A DNA stretch of 64,000 nt. Source: Pseudomonas sp. ABC1 (lineage in GTDB: Bacteria > Pseudomonadota > Gammaproteobacteria > Pseudomonadales > Pseudomonadaceae). The position numbers and the translations under genes are program-made. A model generated the notes under the pieces. The model saw only the letters and a program-made list of their open reading frames with translations. It was not told the origin of the DNA and did no database searches. Shown in pieces: positions 34,449 to 43,880 of this stretch; position 1 is the first letter of the stretch; every line of letters starts with the position of its first letter. The stretch is from NCBI RefSeq assembly GCF_013395055.1, contig NZ_CP058349.1, forward strand, positions 1,054,001 through 1,118,000. Direction: 5' to 3'.

Positions 34449-36362
34449 TTACTTGTTGTCCTTGACTTCCTCGAACTCCGCATCGACCACGTCATCGCCA
34501 CCCTTGACGTCGTCAGCGGCTGGCTTGGCCTCGGTGGCCTGCTCCTGCTCGGCATAGAGTTTCTGCGCCAGCGAGGAAGAGGCCTGGGAAACGGCTGCGA
34601 CCTTGGCATCGATCTCGGCCTTGTCGTCACCGCGGACCGCTGCTTCGAGTTCGCCGATGGCTTTCTCGATCGCGGTTTTCTCTTCCTCGGAAGCCTTGTC
34701 GCCCGCCTCAACCAGCATCTTGCGCGTGGCGTGCACCAGTTGGTCGCCCTGGTTGCGGGCACCGGCCAGCTCTTCGAACTTGCGGTCTTCCTCGGCGTTG
34801 GCCTCGGCATCACGCACCATTTGCTCGATTTCTTCCTCGGACAGGCCGGAGTTGGCCTTGATCACGATGGACTGCTGCTTGCCAGTGGCCTTGTCCTTGG
34901 CGGACACGTGCAGGATACCGTTGGCGTCGATGTCGAAGGTCACTTCGATCTGCGGTACGCCACGCGGCGCCGGCGGAATCTCGGCCAGGTCGAAGCGGCC
35001 CAGCGACTTGTTCTGCGCGGCTTGCTTGCGCTCACCCTGCAGGACATGGATGGTCACGGCGGACTGGTTGTCGTCGGCGGTCGAGAACACCTGGGACTTC
35101 TTGGTCGGGATGGTGGTGTTCTTCTCGATCAGCGCGGTCATCACGCCACCCATGGTTTCGATACCCAGGGTCAGCGGGGAAACGTCCAGCAGCAGTACGT
35201 CCTTGACGTCACCCGCCAGTACCGCGCCCTGGATGGCAGCACCCATGGCCACGGCTTCGTCCGGGTTGACGTCCTTGCGCGCTTCCTTGCCGAAGAACTC
35301 GGCGACCTTCTGCTGTACCAGCGGCATGCGGGTCTGGCCACCGACCAGGATCACGTCATCAATGGAGCCGACGTCGATACCGGCATCCTTCAGCGCGGTA
35401 CGGCAAGGCTCGATGGTACGGGCGACCAGGTCTTCGACCAGCGATTCCAGCTTGGCGCGGGAAATCTTCACGTTCAGGTGCTTAGGACCACTGGCATCGG
35501 CCGTGATGTACGGCAGGTTGACGTCGGTCTGCTGGCTGGAGGACAGCTCGATCTTGGCCTTTTCGGCCGCTTCCTTCAGGCGCTGCATGGCCAGCGGATC
35601 ACCCTTGAGGTTGATGCCGCTTTCTTTCTTGAACTCGTCGACGAGGTAGTCGATCAGGCGAATATCGAAGTCCTCACCACCGAGGAAGGTATCGCCGTTG
35701 GTGGCCAGCACTTCGAACTGGTGCTCGCCATCGACTTCGGCGATCTCGATCACCGAGACGTCGAAGGTACCACCACCCAGGTCATAGACGATCACGGTGT
35801 GGTCGCCACGAGCCTTGTCCATGCCATAGGCCAGCGCTGCAGCGGTCGGTTCGTTGATGATGCGCTTGACGTCCAGACCGGCGATGCGGCCTGCGTCCTT
35901 GGTAGCCTGACGCTGGCTGTCGTTGAAGTAGGCCGGAACGGTGATGACCGCTTCGGTGACCGGCTCGCCGAGGTAATCTTCGGCGGTCTTCTTCATCTTC
36001 TTGAGGATTTCCGCGGAAATCTGCGGCGGTGCCATTTTCTGGCCGTTCACTTCGACCCAGGCATCACCGTTGTCGGCCTTGGCGATCTTGTAGGGCACCA
36101 GGCTGATGTCTTTCTGCACCACGTCTTCGTCGAAACGACGACCGATCAGGCGCTTGACCGCGTACAGCGTGTTGTGAGGGTTGGTCACCGCCTGGCGCTT
36201 GGCCGACTGGCCAACCAGAATCTCGCCATCGTTGGCGTAGGCGATGATCGAAGGCGTGGTACGTCCGCCTTCGGCGTTCTCGATGACCTTGGCGTTGCCG
36301 CCTTCCAGAATGGAGACGCAGGAGTTGGTGGTCCCCAGGTCGATACCGATGATTTTGCCCAT
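34449..36362 (-). CDS. dnaK: Chaperone protein DnaK (Hsp70)
   Basis: A 637-residue Hsp70 with the N-terminal ATPase domain (MGKIIGIDLGTTNSCVS, then DLGGGTFDVSV and the phosphate-binding segment GGQTRMP), the substrate-binding domain (DVSPLTLGIETMGG) and the C-terminal lid ending in an acidic EEVKDNK tail. It is transcribed after grpE, with its own sigma32-type promoter overlapping the end of grpE. Confidence 0.99.
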   Translation of the reverse strand: MGKIIGIDLGTTNSCVSILEGGNAKVIENAEGGRTTPSIIAYANDGEILVGQSAKRQAVTNPHNTLYAVKRLIGRRFDEDVVQKDISLVPYKIAKADNGDAWVEVNGQKMAPPQISAEILKKMKKTAEDYLGEPVTEAVITVPAYFNDSQRQATKDAGRIAGLDVKRIINEPTAAALAYGMDKARGDHTVIVYDLGGGTFDVSVIEIAEVDGEHQFEVLATNGDTFLGGEDFDIRLIDYLVDEFKKESGINLKGDPLAMQRLKEAAEKAKIELSSSQQTDVNLPYITADASGPKHLNVKISRAKLESLVEDLVARTIEPCRTALKDAGIDVGSIDDVILVGGQTRMPLVQQKVAEFFGKEARKDVNPDEAVAMGAAIQGAVLAGDVKDVLLLDVSPLTLGIETMGGVMTALIEKNTTIPTKKSQVFSTADDNQSAVTIHVLQGERKQAAQNKSLGRFDLAEIPPAPRGVPQIEVTFDIDANGILHVSAKDKATGKQQSIVIKANSGLSEEEIEQMVRDAEANAEEDRKFEELAGARNQGDQLVHATRKMLVEAGDKASEEEKTAIEKAIGELEAAVRGDDKAEIDAKVAAVSQASSSLAQKLYAEQEQATEAKPAADDVKGGDDVVDAEFEEVKDNK

Positions 36363-36435
36363 TTATTTCTCTCCCGAATTCCTGAATTTCCGCGCCCGTT
36401 TACCGGCTGCGGTAACACTAAAACGCTTGACCTGA

Positions 36436-36463
36436 AGATGGGGATGCCCCGATGGATTTCAAG
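36436..36463 (-). promoter_or_regulatory. Sigma32 heat-shock promoter for dnaK
   Basis: On the minus strand CTTGAAA (36463-36457), a 13-base spacer and CCCCATCT (36443-36436) match the sigma32 consensus CTTGAAA-N11-16-CCCCATNT at every fixed base. It overlaps the last codons of grpE, so dnaK can be transcribed on its own. The dnaK ATG is about 74 bases downstream. Confidence 0.85.
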
Positions 36464-37028
36464 CCTGTTCGTCGATCGAAGGTGGTGTTTGCGCCGGCGC
36501 ACGGCTGACCACGACCATCGCCGGGCGCAGCAGGCGACCATTGAGCAGGTAACCCTTCTGGAACACCTTGAGCACGCTGTTCGGCTCGGCGTGGGTGCTT
36601 TCCTCCATCGCCATGGCCTGGTGGTGCTCGGGGTTGAAGGGCTCGCCCTGCGGATCGAGGGGCAGCAGTTGGTGACGCGAGACGGTGTCCTGGAACAACT
36701 TGAGCGTCAGTTCCAGGCCTTCGCGGACAGCACGGATGCTTTCGTCGTCGGGACTGGACAGTTCGAGGCCGCGCTCCAGGCTGTCGAGGACTGGCAGCAG
36801 GTCGCCGGCGAATTTCTCCAGCGCGAACTTGTGAGCCTTCTCGACATCCTGCTCGGCACGGCGGCGGATATTCTGCAGTTCTGCAGCGACACGCAACGAT
36901 TGATCCTGGGCTGCCGCCAACTGCTCTTCGAGCTCCTGCACGCGCCCGGCAAGATCACCGTTCACTTCGGCCGCCGTCTCTTCATTGAGGTCAGGGGTCT
37001 GGTTATCCAGGTTCTGCTCGTCTGCCAT
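36459..37028 (-). CDS. grpE: Nucleotide exchange factor GrpE
   Basis: A 189-residue cofactor that releases ADP from DnaK. A long N-terminal coiled coil (about 25-75, LAGRVQELEEQLAAAQDQ) precedes the C-terminal beta domain with GEPFNPEHHQAM and GYLLNGRLLRPAMVVVS. The ATG at 37028 (MADEQN) matches the family; the earlier in-frame ATGs add only seven residues. It is the first gene of grpE-dnaK-dnaJ-dapB. Confidence 0.97.
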   Translation of the reverse strand: MADEQNLDNQTPDLNEETAAEVNGDLAGRVQELEEQLAAAQDQSLRVAAELQNIRRRAEQDVEKAHKFALEKFAGDLLPVLDSLERGLELSSPDDESIRAVREGLELTLKLFQDTVSRHQLLPLDPQGEPFNPEHHQAMAMEESTHAEPNSVLKVFQKGYLLNGRLLRPAMVVVSRAPAQTPPSIDEQA

Positions 37029-37078
37029 ACCGTTCTCCATACAATGCATCAGCGGGCGACATCCCGCACCTGCACGCT

Positions 37079-37106
37079 ATATGGGGGCATTCGGTATAGG
37101 TTCAAG
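37079..37106 (-). promoter_or_regulatory. Sigma32 heat-shock promoter for grpE
   Basis: Minus-strand CTTGAA (37106-37101), a 14-base spacer and CCCCATAT (37086-37079) fit the sigma32 consensus closely. The expected transcript start is about 45 bases before the grpE ATG. Together with the dnaK promoter it gives the operon two heat-shock entries. Confidence 0.85.
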
Positions 37107-37214
37107 GGCAAGCCGCAAGCTCGGTCGGCATGGAGAGGCAGTCGCGGCCATCTGCCCGGCGATTTCCCGCCCGACGTCCAGCCACACTGCATGAGATTGT
37201 CGCCCAAGCCTGGT

Positions 37215-37679
37215 TCAACGCCCTGACAGCAGGCGCCCGATCATGTCCTGCGGATACCCTCTGTAGGCCAGGAAGCGTCCTTGTTTGGCTCTTTCCCGGG
37301 CATCCCCAGGCAATCCGGAGAATTTGCGCTCCCAGACCTGCCGCAACCGCTCCGCCCAGTCGAAACCGCTGCAGGAGAGCGCGACCTCGATGTCGGCGCG
37401 GGGCAGGCCACGCTGGGCCAGTTCTTCGCGAATACGCAAAGGGCCATAGCCTGCAATGGCCCTGCTGCGAATGAAGCTTTCCAGGTAGCGGCTCTCGCTC
37501 AGCAGCCCCTCCTCGGCCAGACGATCGAGCGCCTGCTCGATCAGATCGTCATCAGCTCCACGCTGGCGCAGTTTACGCACCAGCTCAACCCGGCCATGCT
37601 CACGCCTGGCCAATAGATCCATGGCGACCCGACGTACTGCAACCAGGTTGTCGAGGCCGCTGGTGCGCGAGTCAGGCAT
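37215..37679 (-). CDS. recX: Regulatory protein RecX
   Basis: A 154-residue RecA modulator that caps or inhibits RecA filaments. It has three-helix tandem repeats with LLARREHGRVELVRKLRQRG, then YLESFIRSRAIAGYGPLRIREEL, the strongest family signature. The ATG at 37679 overlaps the recA stop by eight bases, so it is translated from the recA transcript. Confidence 0.96.
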   Translation of the reverse strand: MPDSRTSGLDNLVAVRRVAMDLLARREHGRVELVRKLRQRGADDDLIEQALDRLAEEGLLSESRYLESFIRSRAIAGYGPLRIREELAQRGLPRADIEVALSCSGFDWAERLRQVWERKFSGLPGDARERAKQGRFLAYRGYPQDMIGRLLSGR

Positions 37680-38718
37680 CGCTGTCGAGCGCGTCATCCA
37701 CGGATGCATTGCCTTTGCTGGTGTTCGCGGAAGCGACCAGCAACTTATCGCGAATCAACTGCTCGACGGCACTGCCCACATCCGGGTTGTCTTCCAGGTA
37801 CTTGGCGGCATTGGCCTTGCCCTGACCAATCTTGCTGCCCTGGTAGCTGTACCAGGCGCCGGACTTCTCGATCAGCCCTTGCTGTACACCGAGGTCGATG
37901 ACTTCGCCGCTGCGGTAGATGCCCTTGCCATAGAGAATCTGGAACTCGGCCTGGCGGAAAGGCGGTGCCACCTTGTTCTTGACGACCTTGACTCGCGTTT
38001 CGCTGCCGACGACCTCGTCACCCTCCTTCACTGCGCCGGTACGGCGGATGTCCAGGCGTACCGAGGCGTAGAACTTCAGCGCGTTACCACCGGTAGTGGT
38101 TTCCGGGCTGCCGAACATCACACCGATCTTCATACGGATCTGGTTGATGAAGATCACCAGGCAGTTGGCATTCTTGATGTTGCCGGTGATCTTGCGCAGC
38201 GCCTGGGACATCAGGCGAGCCTGCAGGCCGACGTGGGCATCGCCCATCTCGCCTTCGATCTCGGCCTTGGGCACCAGCGCAGCCACGGAGTCGACGATGA
38301 TCACGTCGACGGCGTTCGAACGCACCAGCATGTCGGTGATTTCCAGCGCCTGCTCACCGGTATCCGGCTGGGAAACCAGCAGGTCGTCGACATTGACGCC
38401 CAGCTTGCCGGCATAGTCCGGATCCAGCGCGTGCTCGGCGTCGACGAAGGCACAAGTGGCACCCTGCTTCTGGGCTTCAGCGATGACGGACAGGGTCAGC
38501 GTGGTCTTGCCCGACGACTCCGGGCCATAGATCTCGACGATACGACCCTTGGGCAGGCCACCGATACCCAGGGCGATGTCCAGCCCCAGCGAGCCTGTGG
38601 AAATGGCCGGAATAGCCTGGCGATCATGGTCGCCCATGCGCATCACCGCACCTTTGCCGAACTGTTTCTCGATCTGGCCCAGGGCAGCAGCCAAGGCGCG
38701 CTTCTTGTTCTCGTCCAT
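37672..38718 (-). CDS. recA: Recombinase A
   Basis: A 348-residue ATPase for homologous recombination and SOS induction. Walker A GPESSGKTT, the MAW-type loop, the L1/L2 DNA-binding loops (GVMFGSPETTTGGNALKFYASVRLDIRR region) and an acidic C-terminus are all present. The start MDENKKRALAAALGQIEKQFGKGAVM is split here as the usual N-terminal helix; longer in-frame codons upstream lie in the promoter. A LexA box lies 100 bases upstream. Confidence 0.99.
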   Translation of the reverse strand: MDENKKRALAAALGQIEKQFGKGAVMRMGDHDRQAIPAISTGSLGLDIALGIGGLPKGRIVEIYGPESSGKTTLTLSVIAEAQKQGATCAFVDAEHALDPDYAGKLGVNVDDLLVSQPDTGEQALEITDMLVRSNAVDVIIVDSVAALVPKAEIEGEMGDAHVGLQARLMSQALRKITGNIKNANCLVIFINQIRMKIGVMFGSPETTTGGNALKFYASVRLDIRRTGAVKEGDEVVGSETRVKVVKNKVAPPFRQAEFQILYGKGIYRSGEVIDLGVQQGLIEKSGAWYSYQGSKIGQGKANAAKYLEDNPDVGSAVEQLIRDKLLVASANTSKGNASVDDALDSDA

Positions 38719-38817
38719 TGCAATCCTCACTTGATCAAGAGGGCCAGAGCAGGCCATCGTAAAACGACCCGCGTTGCCACTGCCTACGCTTCTCAACGGG
38801 CTGACAGGCCACAACAA

Positions 38818-38833
38818 CTGTATAAGTAGACAG
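38818..38833. promoter_or_regulatory. LexA (SOS) box of recA
   Basis: CTG-N10-CAG, reading CTGTATAAGTAGACAG, matches the gammaproteobacterial consensus CTGTATATAATTACAG at most positions, including both outer triplets. It is 100 bases before the recA ATG and 28 bases after the cinA stop. Confidence 0.85.
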
Positions 38834-38860
38834 TATTAGAACATAGCCAAAATGTCACGC

Positions 38861-39355
38861 CTAGCCCTGCGTCGCTTTTTCTCCTCGCGCCAGCCCGATC
38901 AGTCCCTGAAGCGCCACGCGCACCGTCGCCAACCGGACAGCCTGACGGTCGCCTGGGAACAGGTGCCGCTCGCAGAACACCCGTTCGCCCGCTGCCCAGG
39001 CCAGCCAGACGGTACCCACCGGCTTCTCTTCCGTACCGCCACCCGGCCCGGCGATACCGCTGACCGCGACAGCGAAATACGCGCCGCTGGCCGCCTGCGC
39101 GCCCATGGCCATGGCCTTGACCACCTCGCCACTGACCGCGCCTACCTGTTCGAACAGACCGGCAGGCACCCCCAGTTGCCGGGTCTTCTGGGCATTGGAA
39201 TAGGTGACATAACCGGCCTCGAACCAGGCGGAGCTGCCCGCAATCCGAGTGATCGCCTCGGCAATCCCGCCACCGGTACAGGACTCGGCGGTCGTCACCT
39301 GCAATCCCTGTTGGTGTAAAAGGTTTCCCAGTTCGCTCGCCAGTTCGTCCAGCAC
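38861..39355 (-). CDS. pncC: CinA-type nicotinamide-nucleotide amidase
   Basis: A 164-residue single-domain CinA C-terminal protein that deamidates nicotinamide mononucleotide in NAD salvage (family knowledge). The signature TTAESCTGGGIAEAIT and the segments YSNAQKTRQLGV and AVSGIAGPGGGTEEKPVGTVW are present. No ATG fits; the GTG at 39355 follows GAGGTGA at six bases, and a GTG at 39364 is the alternative. It lies upstream of recA as in other Pseudomonas. Confidence 0.93.
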   Translation of the reverse strand: MLDELASELGNLLHQQGLQVTTAESCTGGGIAEAITRIAGSSAWFEAGYVTYSNAQKTRQLGVPAGLFEQVGAVSGEVVKAMAMGAQAASGAYFAVAVSGIAGPGGGTEEKPVGTVWLAWAAGERVFCERHLFPGDRQAVRLATVRVALQGLIGLARGEKATQG

Positions 39356-39507
39356 CCCATTCACCTCGCTTTCTGCTCGTCTGCGAATCCATTGTCGCGA
39401 CCCTGTCACACAGCCCGCGAAGCGGCACAGTATCATTTCCACCAGACGGGCCATGCAGCCGGATCGCCCCGAATCGGTGCCCAAGTCCGGCGGAACCCTG
39501 TATTTTG

Positions 39508-40701
39508 ATGCCTATACCAAACATCCATACTGCGACCACCGTGAACTCGCCCCCCGACTATTACTTCGTCCTCATCGTCCCTGTCGGCATATTCCTGCTG
39601 GGCCTGGCGCTGCTCACCTGCTGGTGGGTACTGCGTCAGCAGCGCTTTTTGCCCTGGCTGGCCGCCGGCTATCTGCTGCCATCGCTGGCCATGGCGATGC
39701 AATCGCTGATGAGCAACGAACAACTGGCCGAATGGTCGGTCCTCGCCGCCGTCTTCTACCTGGGCGGCGGCTGGGCACTGGCGCGGGGCATGGCGATGCG
39801 ACATGGCGGCGATGTCTCGCGGCTGCTGGCCGGCCTCATCAGTGCCACGGCCATCGTCCTGCTCTACTACTACTCGCGGGTCGAGGATCAGCTCTGGACC
39901 CGGGCAATCTGCCTGAACCTGGCATTGGCGCTGATCTACCTGCTGCCGATACGCAGCATCTTCCGCCGCAAACTGCCGAGCGACCCGCTGGAACGTATCG
40001 TGCGCTGGTCCTATATAGCCTGCGTCGCCTATGCCCTGCTGCGCCCTGCGCTGATCATGACCGTGATCCCCACCTATGAAGTGGAGGTGCTGACGCGCTC
40101 CGGCTACTGGCTACTGACACTCGCCGGGACCCTGTTCTTCAGCATCTGGTTCATGTTCATCCTGCTCGCCTGCACCCTGCGCGACGTCATGCAGGCACTG
40201 CGCGATGAACGCAACCACGACCCGCTCACACAACTGCTCAACCGCCGTGCCTTCTTCGAGTCGGCAGACAGCGCTCTGGGCGATGCGAGTCAGAAACCCT
40301 GGGCGTTGCTGGCCTGCGACATCGACTATTTCAAACAGGTGAACGACACCAGGGGCCACGCCGCTGGCGACCGGGTGCTGCAAGAGGTCGCCCAGGTGCT
40401 GGCGGGCCAGGTGCGCCGCAATGACCTGGTCGCTCGCTTCGGCGGCGAGGAGTTCCTGATACTGCTCAGCCAGTCAGATACCGAGCACGCCCGGAATGTC
40501 GCCCAACGCATCCAGTCACAACTGTCGACGACGCACTTCTCCGCCATCCCGAACCAGATCACGCTCAGCTTCGGCCTGACGCTGGTCGCCTCGCGGGAAG
40601 ACCTGGAGCACGCGATCGAACGCGCCGACGTTTCCCTCTACCGGGCCAAGCAGGCAGGACGCGACCGCATCTGCCTGGCCCCGGAAGCCCAATCTGCCTG
40701 A
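39508..40701 (+). CDS. Membrane diguanylate cyclase (GGDEF)
   Basis: A 397-residue protein with about seven hydrophobic segments (residues 20-225, a 7TM-like sensor) and a C-terminal GGDEF domain (about 238-390). The active-site motif is RFGGEEF, with a product-inhibition I-site RxxD (RRND) five residues before it, and the upstream DIDYFKQVND carries the metal aspartates, so it should make cyclic di-GMP. The start is uncertain: ATG at 39508 lacks a clear ribosome site and GTG at 39541 is possible. It is divergent from cinA and 33 bases upstream of mutS. Confidence 0.92.
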   Translation: MPIPNIHTATTVNSPPDYYFVLIVPVGIFLLGLALLTCWWVLRQQRFLPWLAAGYLLPSLAMAMQSLMSNEQLAEWSVLAAVFYLGGGWALARGMAMRHGGDVSRLLAGLISATAIVLLYYYSRVEDQLWTRAICLNLALALIYLLPIRSIFRRKLPSDPLERIVRWSYIACVAYALLRPALIMTVIPTYEVEVLTRSGYWLLTLAGTLFFSIWFMFILLACTLRDVMQALRDERNHDPLTQLLNRRAFFESADSALGDASQKPWALLACDIDYFKQVNDTRGHAAGDRVLQEVAQVLAGQVRRNDLVARFGGEEFLILLSQSDTEHARNVAQRIQSQLSTTHFSAIPNQITLSFGLTLVASREDLEHAIERADVSLYRAKQAGRDRICLAPEAQSA

Positions 40702-40734
40702 AACAGGCAAGAACACATGTAAGTGATTGATTTT

Positions 40735-43308
40735 ATGAGCAAGAAAGACTTCTCCGGCCATACGCCGATGATGCAGCAATACTGGGCGCTGAAGAGCCAG
40801 CACCCGGACCAGTTGATGTTCTACCGCATGGGCGACTTCTACGAGTTGTTCTACGAGGATGCCAAGCGCGCGGCGGCCCTGCTGGATATCACCCTGACCG
40901 CCCGCGGGCAGTCGGCAGGCCAGGCCATCCCCATGGCCGGCATTCCCTTCCATGCCGCCGAGGGCTACCTGGCGCGCCTGGTCAAGCTTGGCGAATCGGT
41001 GGTGATCTGCGAACAGATCGGCGACCCCGCCACCAGCAAGGGGCCGGTGGAGCGCAAGGTGGTGCGCATCATTACCCCCGGCACGGTGAGCGACGAAGCC
41101 CTGCTCGACGAACGCCGCGACAACCTGTTGGCCGCCGTGCTCGGTGACGAGAAACTGTTCGGCCTGTCGGTGCTGGACATCGCCAGCGGCCGTTTCAGCG
41201 TGCAGGAACTCAAGGGCTGGGAAAACCTGCTGGCCGAACTGGAGCGCCTGAGCCCGGCCGAGCTGCTGATTCCCGATGACTGGCCCCAGGGCCTGCCGCT
41301 GGAAAAACGCCGTGGCGTGCGCCGTCGCGCGCCCTGGGACTTCGACCGCGACTCCGCGCACAAGAGCCTCTGCCAGCAGTTCGCCACCCAGGACCTCAAA
41401 GGTTTCGGCTGCGAGAACCTGACCCTGGCCATCGGCGCCGCTGGCTGCCTGCTGGCCTATGCCAAGGAAACCCAGCGCACCGCGCTGCCCCACCTGCGCC
41501 GCCTGCGCCACGAACGCCTGGACGAAACCGTGGTGCTCGACGGCGCCACCCGCCGCAACCTGGAACTGGACACCAACCTCTCCGGCGGGCGCGACAACAC
41601 CCTGCAATCGGTACTCGACCGCAGCCAGACCGCCATGGGCAGCCGCCTGCTGACCCGCTGGCTGCACCGTCCGTTGCGCGACCGCGCCGTGCTGGAAGCG
41701 CGCCAGGGCTCCATCGCCTGCCTGCTTGAGCATTACCGTTTCGAGTCCATCCAGCCGCAACTGAAGGACATCGGCGACCTGGAGCGCATCCTCGCCCGGA
41801 TCGGCCTGCGCAATGCCCGCCCACGCGACCTGGCGCGCCTGCGCGATGCCCTGGCTGCGCTGCCGCAGTTGCAGCAGGCGATGCAAAACCTGGACGCGAC
41901 GCACCTGGAACAACTGGCCGTCAGCATCCGCACCTACCCGGAACTGGCCGACCTGCTGGCCCGCGCCATCATCGACAACCCACCTGCAGTGATCCGCGAC
42001 GGTGGCGTCCTCAAGACTGGCTACGACAGCCAGCTCGACGAGCTGCAATCCCTCAGCGAGAACGCCGGCCAGTACCTGATGGACCTGGAAATCCGGGAGA
42101 AGGCGCGTACCGGCCTGGCCAACCTCAAGGTCGGCTACAACCGTGTGCATGGCTACTTCATCGAACTGCCGAGCAAGCAGGCCGAGTCGGCCCCCGCCGA
42201 CTACATCCGACGCCAGACGCTCAAGGGCGCCGAACGCTTCATCACGCCAGAACTGAAAGAGTTCGAGGACAAGGCTCTGTCGGCCAAGAGCCGCGCCCTG
42301 GCACGCGAGAAGCAACTCTACGAGGAACTGATCGAGCAGTTGATCGAACACCTCGCCCCGTTGCAGGAGTCGGCCGGTGCCTTGGCGGAACTGGACGTGC
42401 TGAGCAACCTCGCCGAACGGGCGCTCAACCTCGACCTGAATTGCCCGCGCTTCACCGAACAGCCCTGCCTGCGCATCGAGCAGGGCCGTCACCCGGTGGT
42501 CGAGCAGGTGCTGGAGACGCCATTCGTCGCCAACGACCTGAAGCTGGACGATGACACGCGGATGCTGATCATCACCGGGCCGAACATGGGCGGTAAATCC
42601 ACCTACATGCGCCAGACCGCGCTGATCGTGCTATTGGCGCAGATCGGCAGTTTCGTGCCCGCCGCCGCTTGCGAACTGTCACTGGTGGACCGCATCTTCA
42701 CCCGCATCGGTTCGTCGGACGACCTGGCCGGCGGGCGCTCGACCTTCATGGTGGAAATGAGCGAAACCGCCAACATCCTGCACAACGCCACGGACAGCAG
42801 CCTGGTGCTGATGGACGAAGTGGGGCGCGGTACCAGCACCTTCGACGGCCTGTCGCTGGCCTGGGCAGCCGCCGAGCAACTGGCCCACCTGCGCGCCTTC
42901 ACGCTGTTCGCCACCCATTACTTCGAACTGACGGTGCTGCCGGAGAACGAGCCGGTGGTCAGCAACGTGCACCTGTCGGCCACCGAGCACAACGAGCGCA
43001 TCGTCTTCCTGCACCATGTCCTGCCGGGGCCAGCCAGCCAGAGTTATGGCCTGGCGGTGGCACAGTTGGCCGGCGTGCCGGAAGACGTCATTCTCCGTGC
43101 TCGCGACCATCTGTCGCGCCTGGAAACCAACAGCCTGGCCCACGAATCGCCGAAAATGGCGCCCGGCCAGACGCCTGCACCAATGCAGAGCGATCTGTTC
43201 GCCAGCCTGCCGCACCCGGTGATCGAAGAACTGCACCGCACCGACCCGGACGGCATGACGCCGCGACAGGCGCTGGAGCTGCTGTACAGCCTGAAGCAAC
43301 GTATCTGA
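40735..43308 (+). CDS. mutS: DNA mismatch repair protein MutS
   Basis: An 857-residue mismatch-recognition ATPase. The mismatch-binding Phe-X-Glu motif is visible in MFYRMGDFYELFYEDAK. The connector, core and clamp domains follow. The C-terminal ATPase has Walker A GPNMGGKST, Walker B LVLMDEVGRGTSTFDG and the signature ATHYFELT. A C-terminal region ending in SLKQRI includes the tetramerisation part. The ATG at 40735 gives the normal family start; an in-frame GTG lies 12 bases upstream. Confidence 0.99.
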   Translation: MSKKDFSGHTPMMQQYWALKSQHPDQLMFYRMGDFYELFYEDAKRAAALLDITLTARGQSAGQAIPMAGIPFHAAEGYLARLVKLGESVVICEQIGDPATSKGPVERKVVRIITPGTVSDEALLDERRDNLLAAVLGDEKLFGLSVLDIASGRFSVQELKGWENLLAELERLSPAELLIPDDWPQGLPLEKRRGVRRRAPWDFDRDSAHKSLCQQFATQDLKGFGCENLTLAIGAAGCLLAYAKETQRTALPHLRRLRHERLDETVVLDGATRRNLELDTNLSGGRDNTLQSVLDRSQTAMGSRLLTRWLHRPLRDRAVLEARQGSIACLLEHYRFESIQPQLKDIGDLERILARIGLRNARPRDLARLRDALAALPQLQQAMQNLDATHLEQLAVSIRTYPELADLLARAIIDNPPAVIRDGGVLKTGYDSQLDELQSLSENAGQYLMDLEIREKARTGLANLKVGYNRVHGYFIELPSKQAESAPADYIRRQTLKGAERFITPELKEFEDKALSAKSRALAREKQLYEELIEQLIEHLAPLQESAGALAELDVLSNLAERALNLDLNCPRFTEQPCLRIEQGRHPVVEQVLETPFVANDLKLDDDTRMLIITGPNMGGKSTYMRQTALIVLLAQIGSFVPAAACELSLVDRIFTRIGSSDDLAGGRSTFMVEMSETANILHNATDSSLVLMDEVGRGTSTFDGLSLAWAAAEQLAHLRAFTLFATHYFELTVLPENEPVVSNVHLSATEHNERIVFLHHVLPGPASQSYGLAVAQLAGVPEDVILRARDHLSRLETNSLAHESPKMAPGQTPAPMQSDLFASLPHPVIEELHRTDPDGMTPRQALELLYSLKQRI

Positions 43309-43404
43309 GCCAGGATTTTTCGAGGGACTGCTGGCGTGATGGATGCGAATTCGACGCAATAATGCAGTCCGCTCGAAAGTCAACAGCCCGCATATAAAAA
43401 CTGC

Positions 43405-43410
43405 TAGAAT
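43405..43410 (+). promoter_or_regulatory. Extended -10 box before fdxA
   Basis: TGCTAGAAT gives an extended -10 (TG-N-TAGAAT) 86 bases before the fdxA ATG. The 188-base gap after mutS has no other gene, so fdxA probably has its own promoter here. No good -35 box is seen. Confidence 0.4.
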
Positions 43411-43496
43411 CGCGCACATTTTTTGGATGGGCGGTATTGCCTGGTGCCGCCATACCACTGTCGTGCCAACCGACACGCCTGAGGAGATAGCTAGAA

Positions 43497-43820
43497 ATGA
43501 CCTTCGTCGTCACCGACAACTGTGTCAAGTGCAAGTACACCGATTGTGTGGAAGTCTGTCCGGTGGACTGCTTCTACGAAGGCCCGAACTTCCTGGTGAT
43601 CCACCCGGACGAGTGCATCGATTGCGCATTGTGCGAGCCGGAATGCCCGGCCCAGGCCATCTTCTCCGAGGATGAGATACCGGATGGCATGCAGGAATAC
43701 ATCGAGTTGAACGCCGAGCTGGCGGAAGTCTGGCCGAACATCACCGAGAAGAAGGATTCGCTGCCCGATGCCGCCGAATGGGATGGCGTCACCGGCAAGA
43801 TCCAGCACCTGGAGCGCTAG
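43497..43820 (+). CDS. fdxA: 7Fe ferredoxin FdxA
   Basis: A 107-residue cytoplasmic electron carrier. The first cluster region reads CVKCKYTDCVEVCPVDCF and the second CIDCALCEPECP; together they bind one [3Fe-4S] and one [4Fe-4S] cluster, as in the Azotobacter FdI family. The C-terminal extension is of the usual length. The neighbourhood (downstream of mutS) is conserved in Pseudomonas, where rpoS follows; here csbD does. Confidence 0.97.
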   Translation: MTFVVTDNCVKCKYTDCVEVCPVDCFYEGPNFLVIHPDECIDCALCEPECPAQAIFSEDEIPDGMQEYIELNAELAEVWPNITEKKDSLPDAAEWDGVTGKIQHLER

Positions 43821-43837
43821 GCGCCCCGCTTTGATCG

Positions 43838-43868
43838 GACCTCTCCGCCGTCGACCGACGGAGAGGTC
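43838..43868. terminator. Hairpin between convergent fdxA and csbD
   Basis: GACCTCTCCG (43838-43847) and CGGAGAGGTC (43859-43868) form a perfect 10-bp stem with an 11-base loop. It lies 17 bases after the fdxA stop. There is no proper T-run on either strand. Confidence 0.5.
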
Positions 43869-43880
43869 ACTCTACCGCTT

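Noticed and set aside
40516..42492. 658-codon minus-strand frame inside mutS
   Set aside because: MutS on the plus strand has every expected domain; the antisense frame is a codon-bias artefact.
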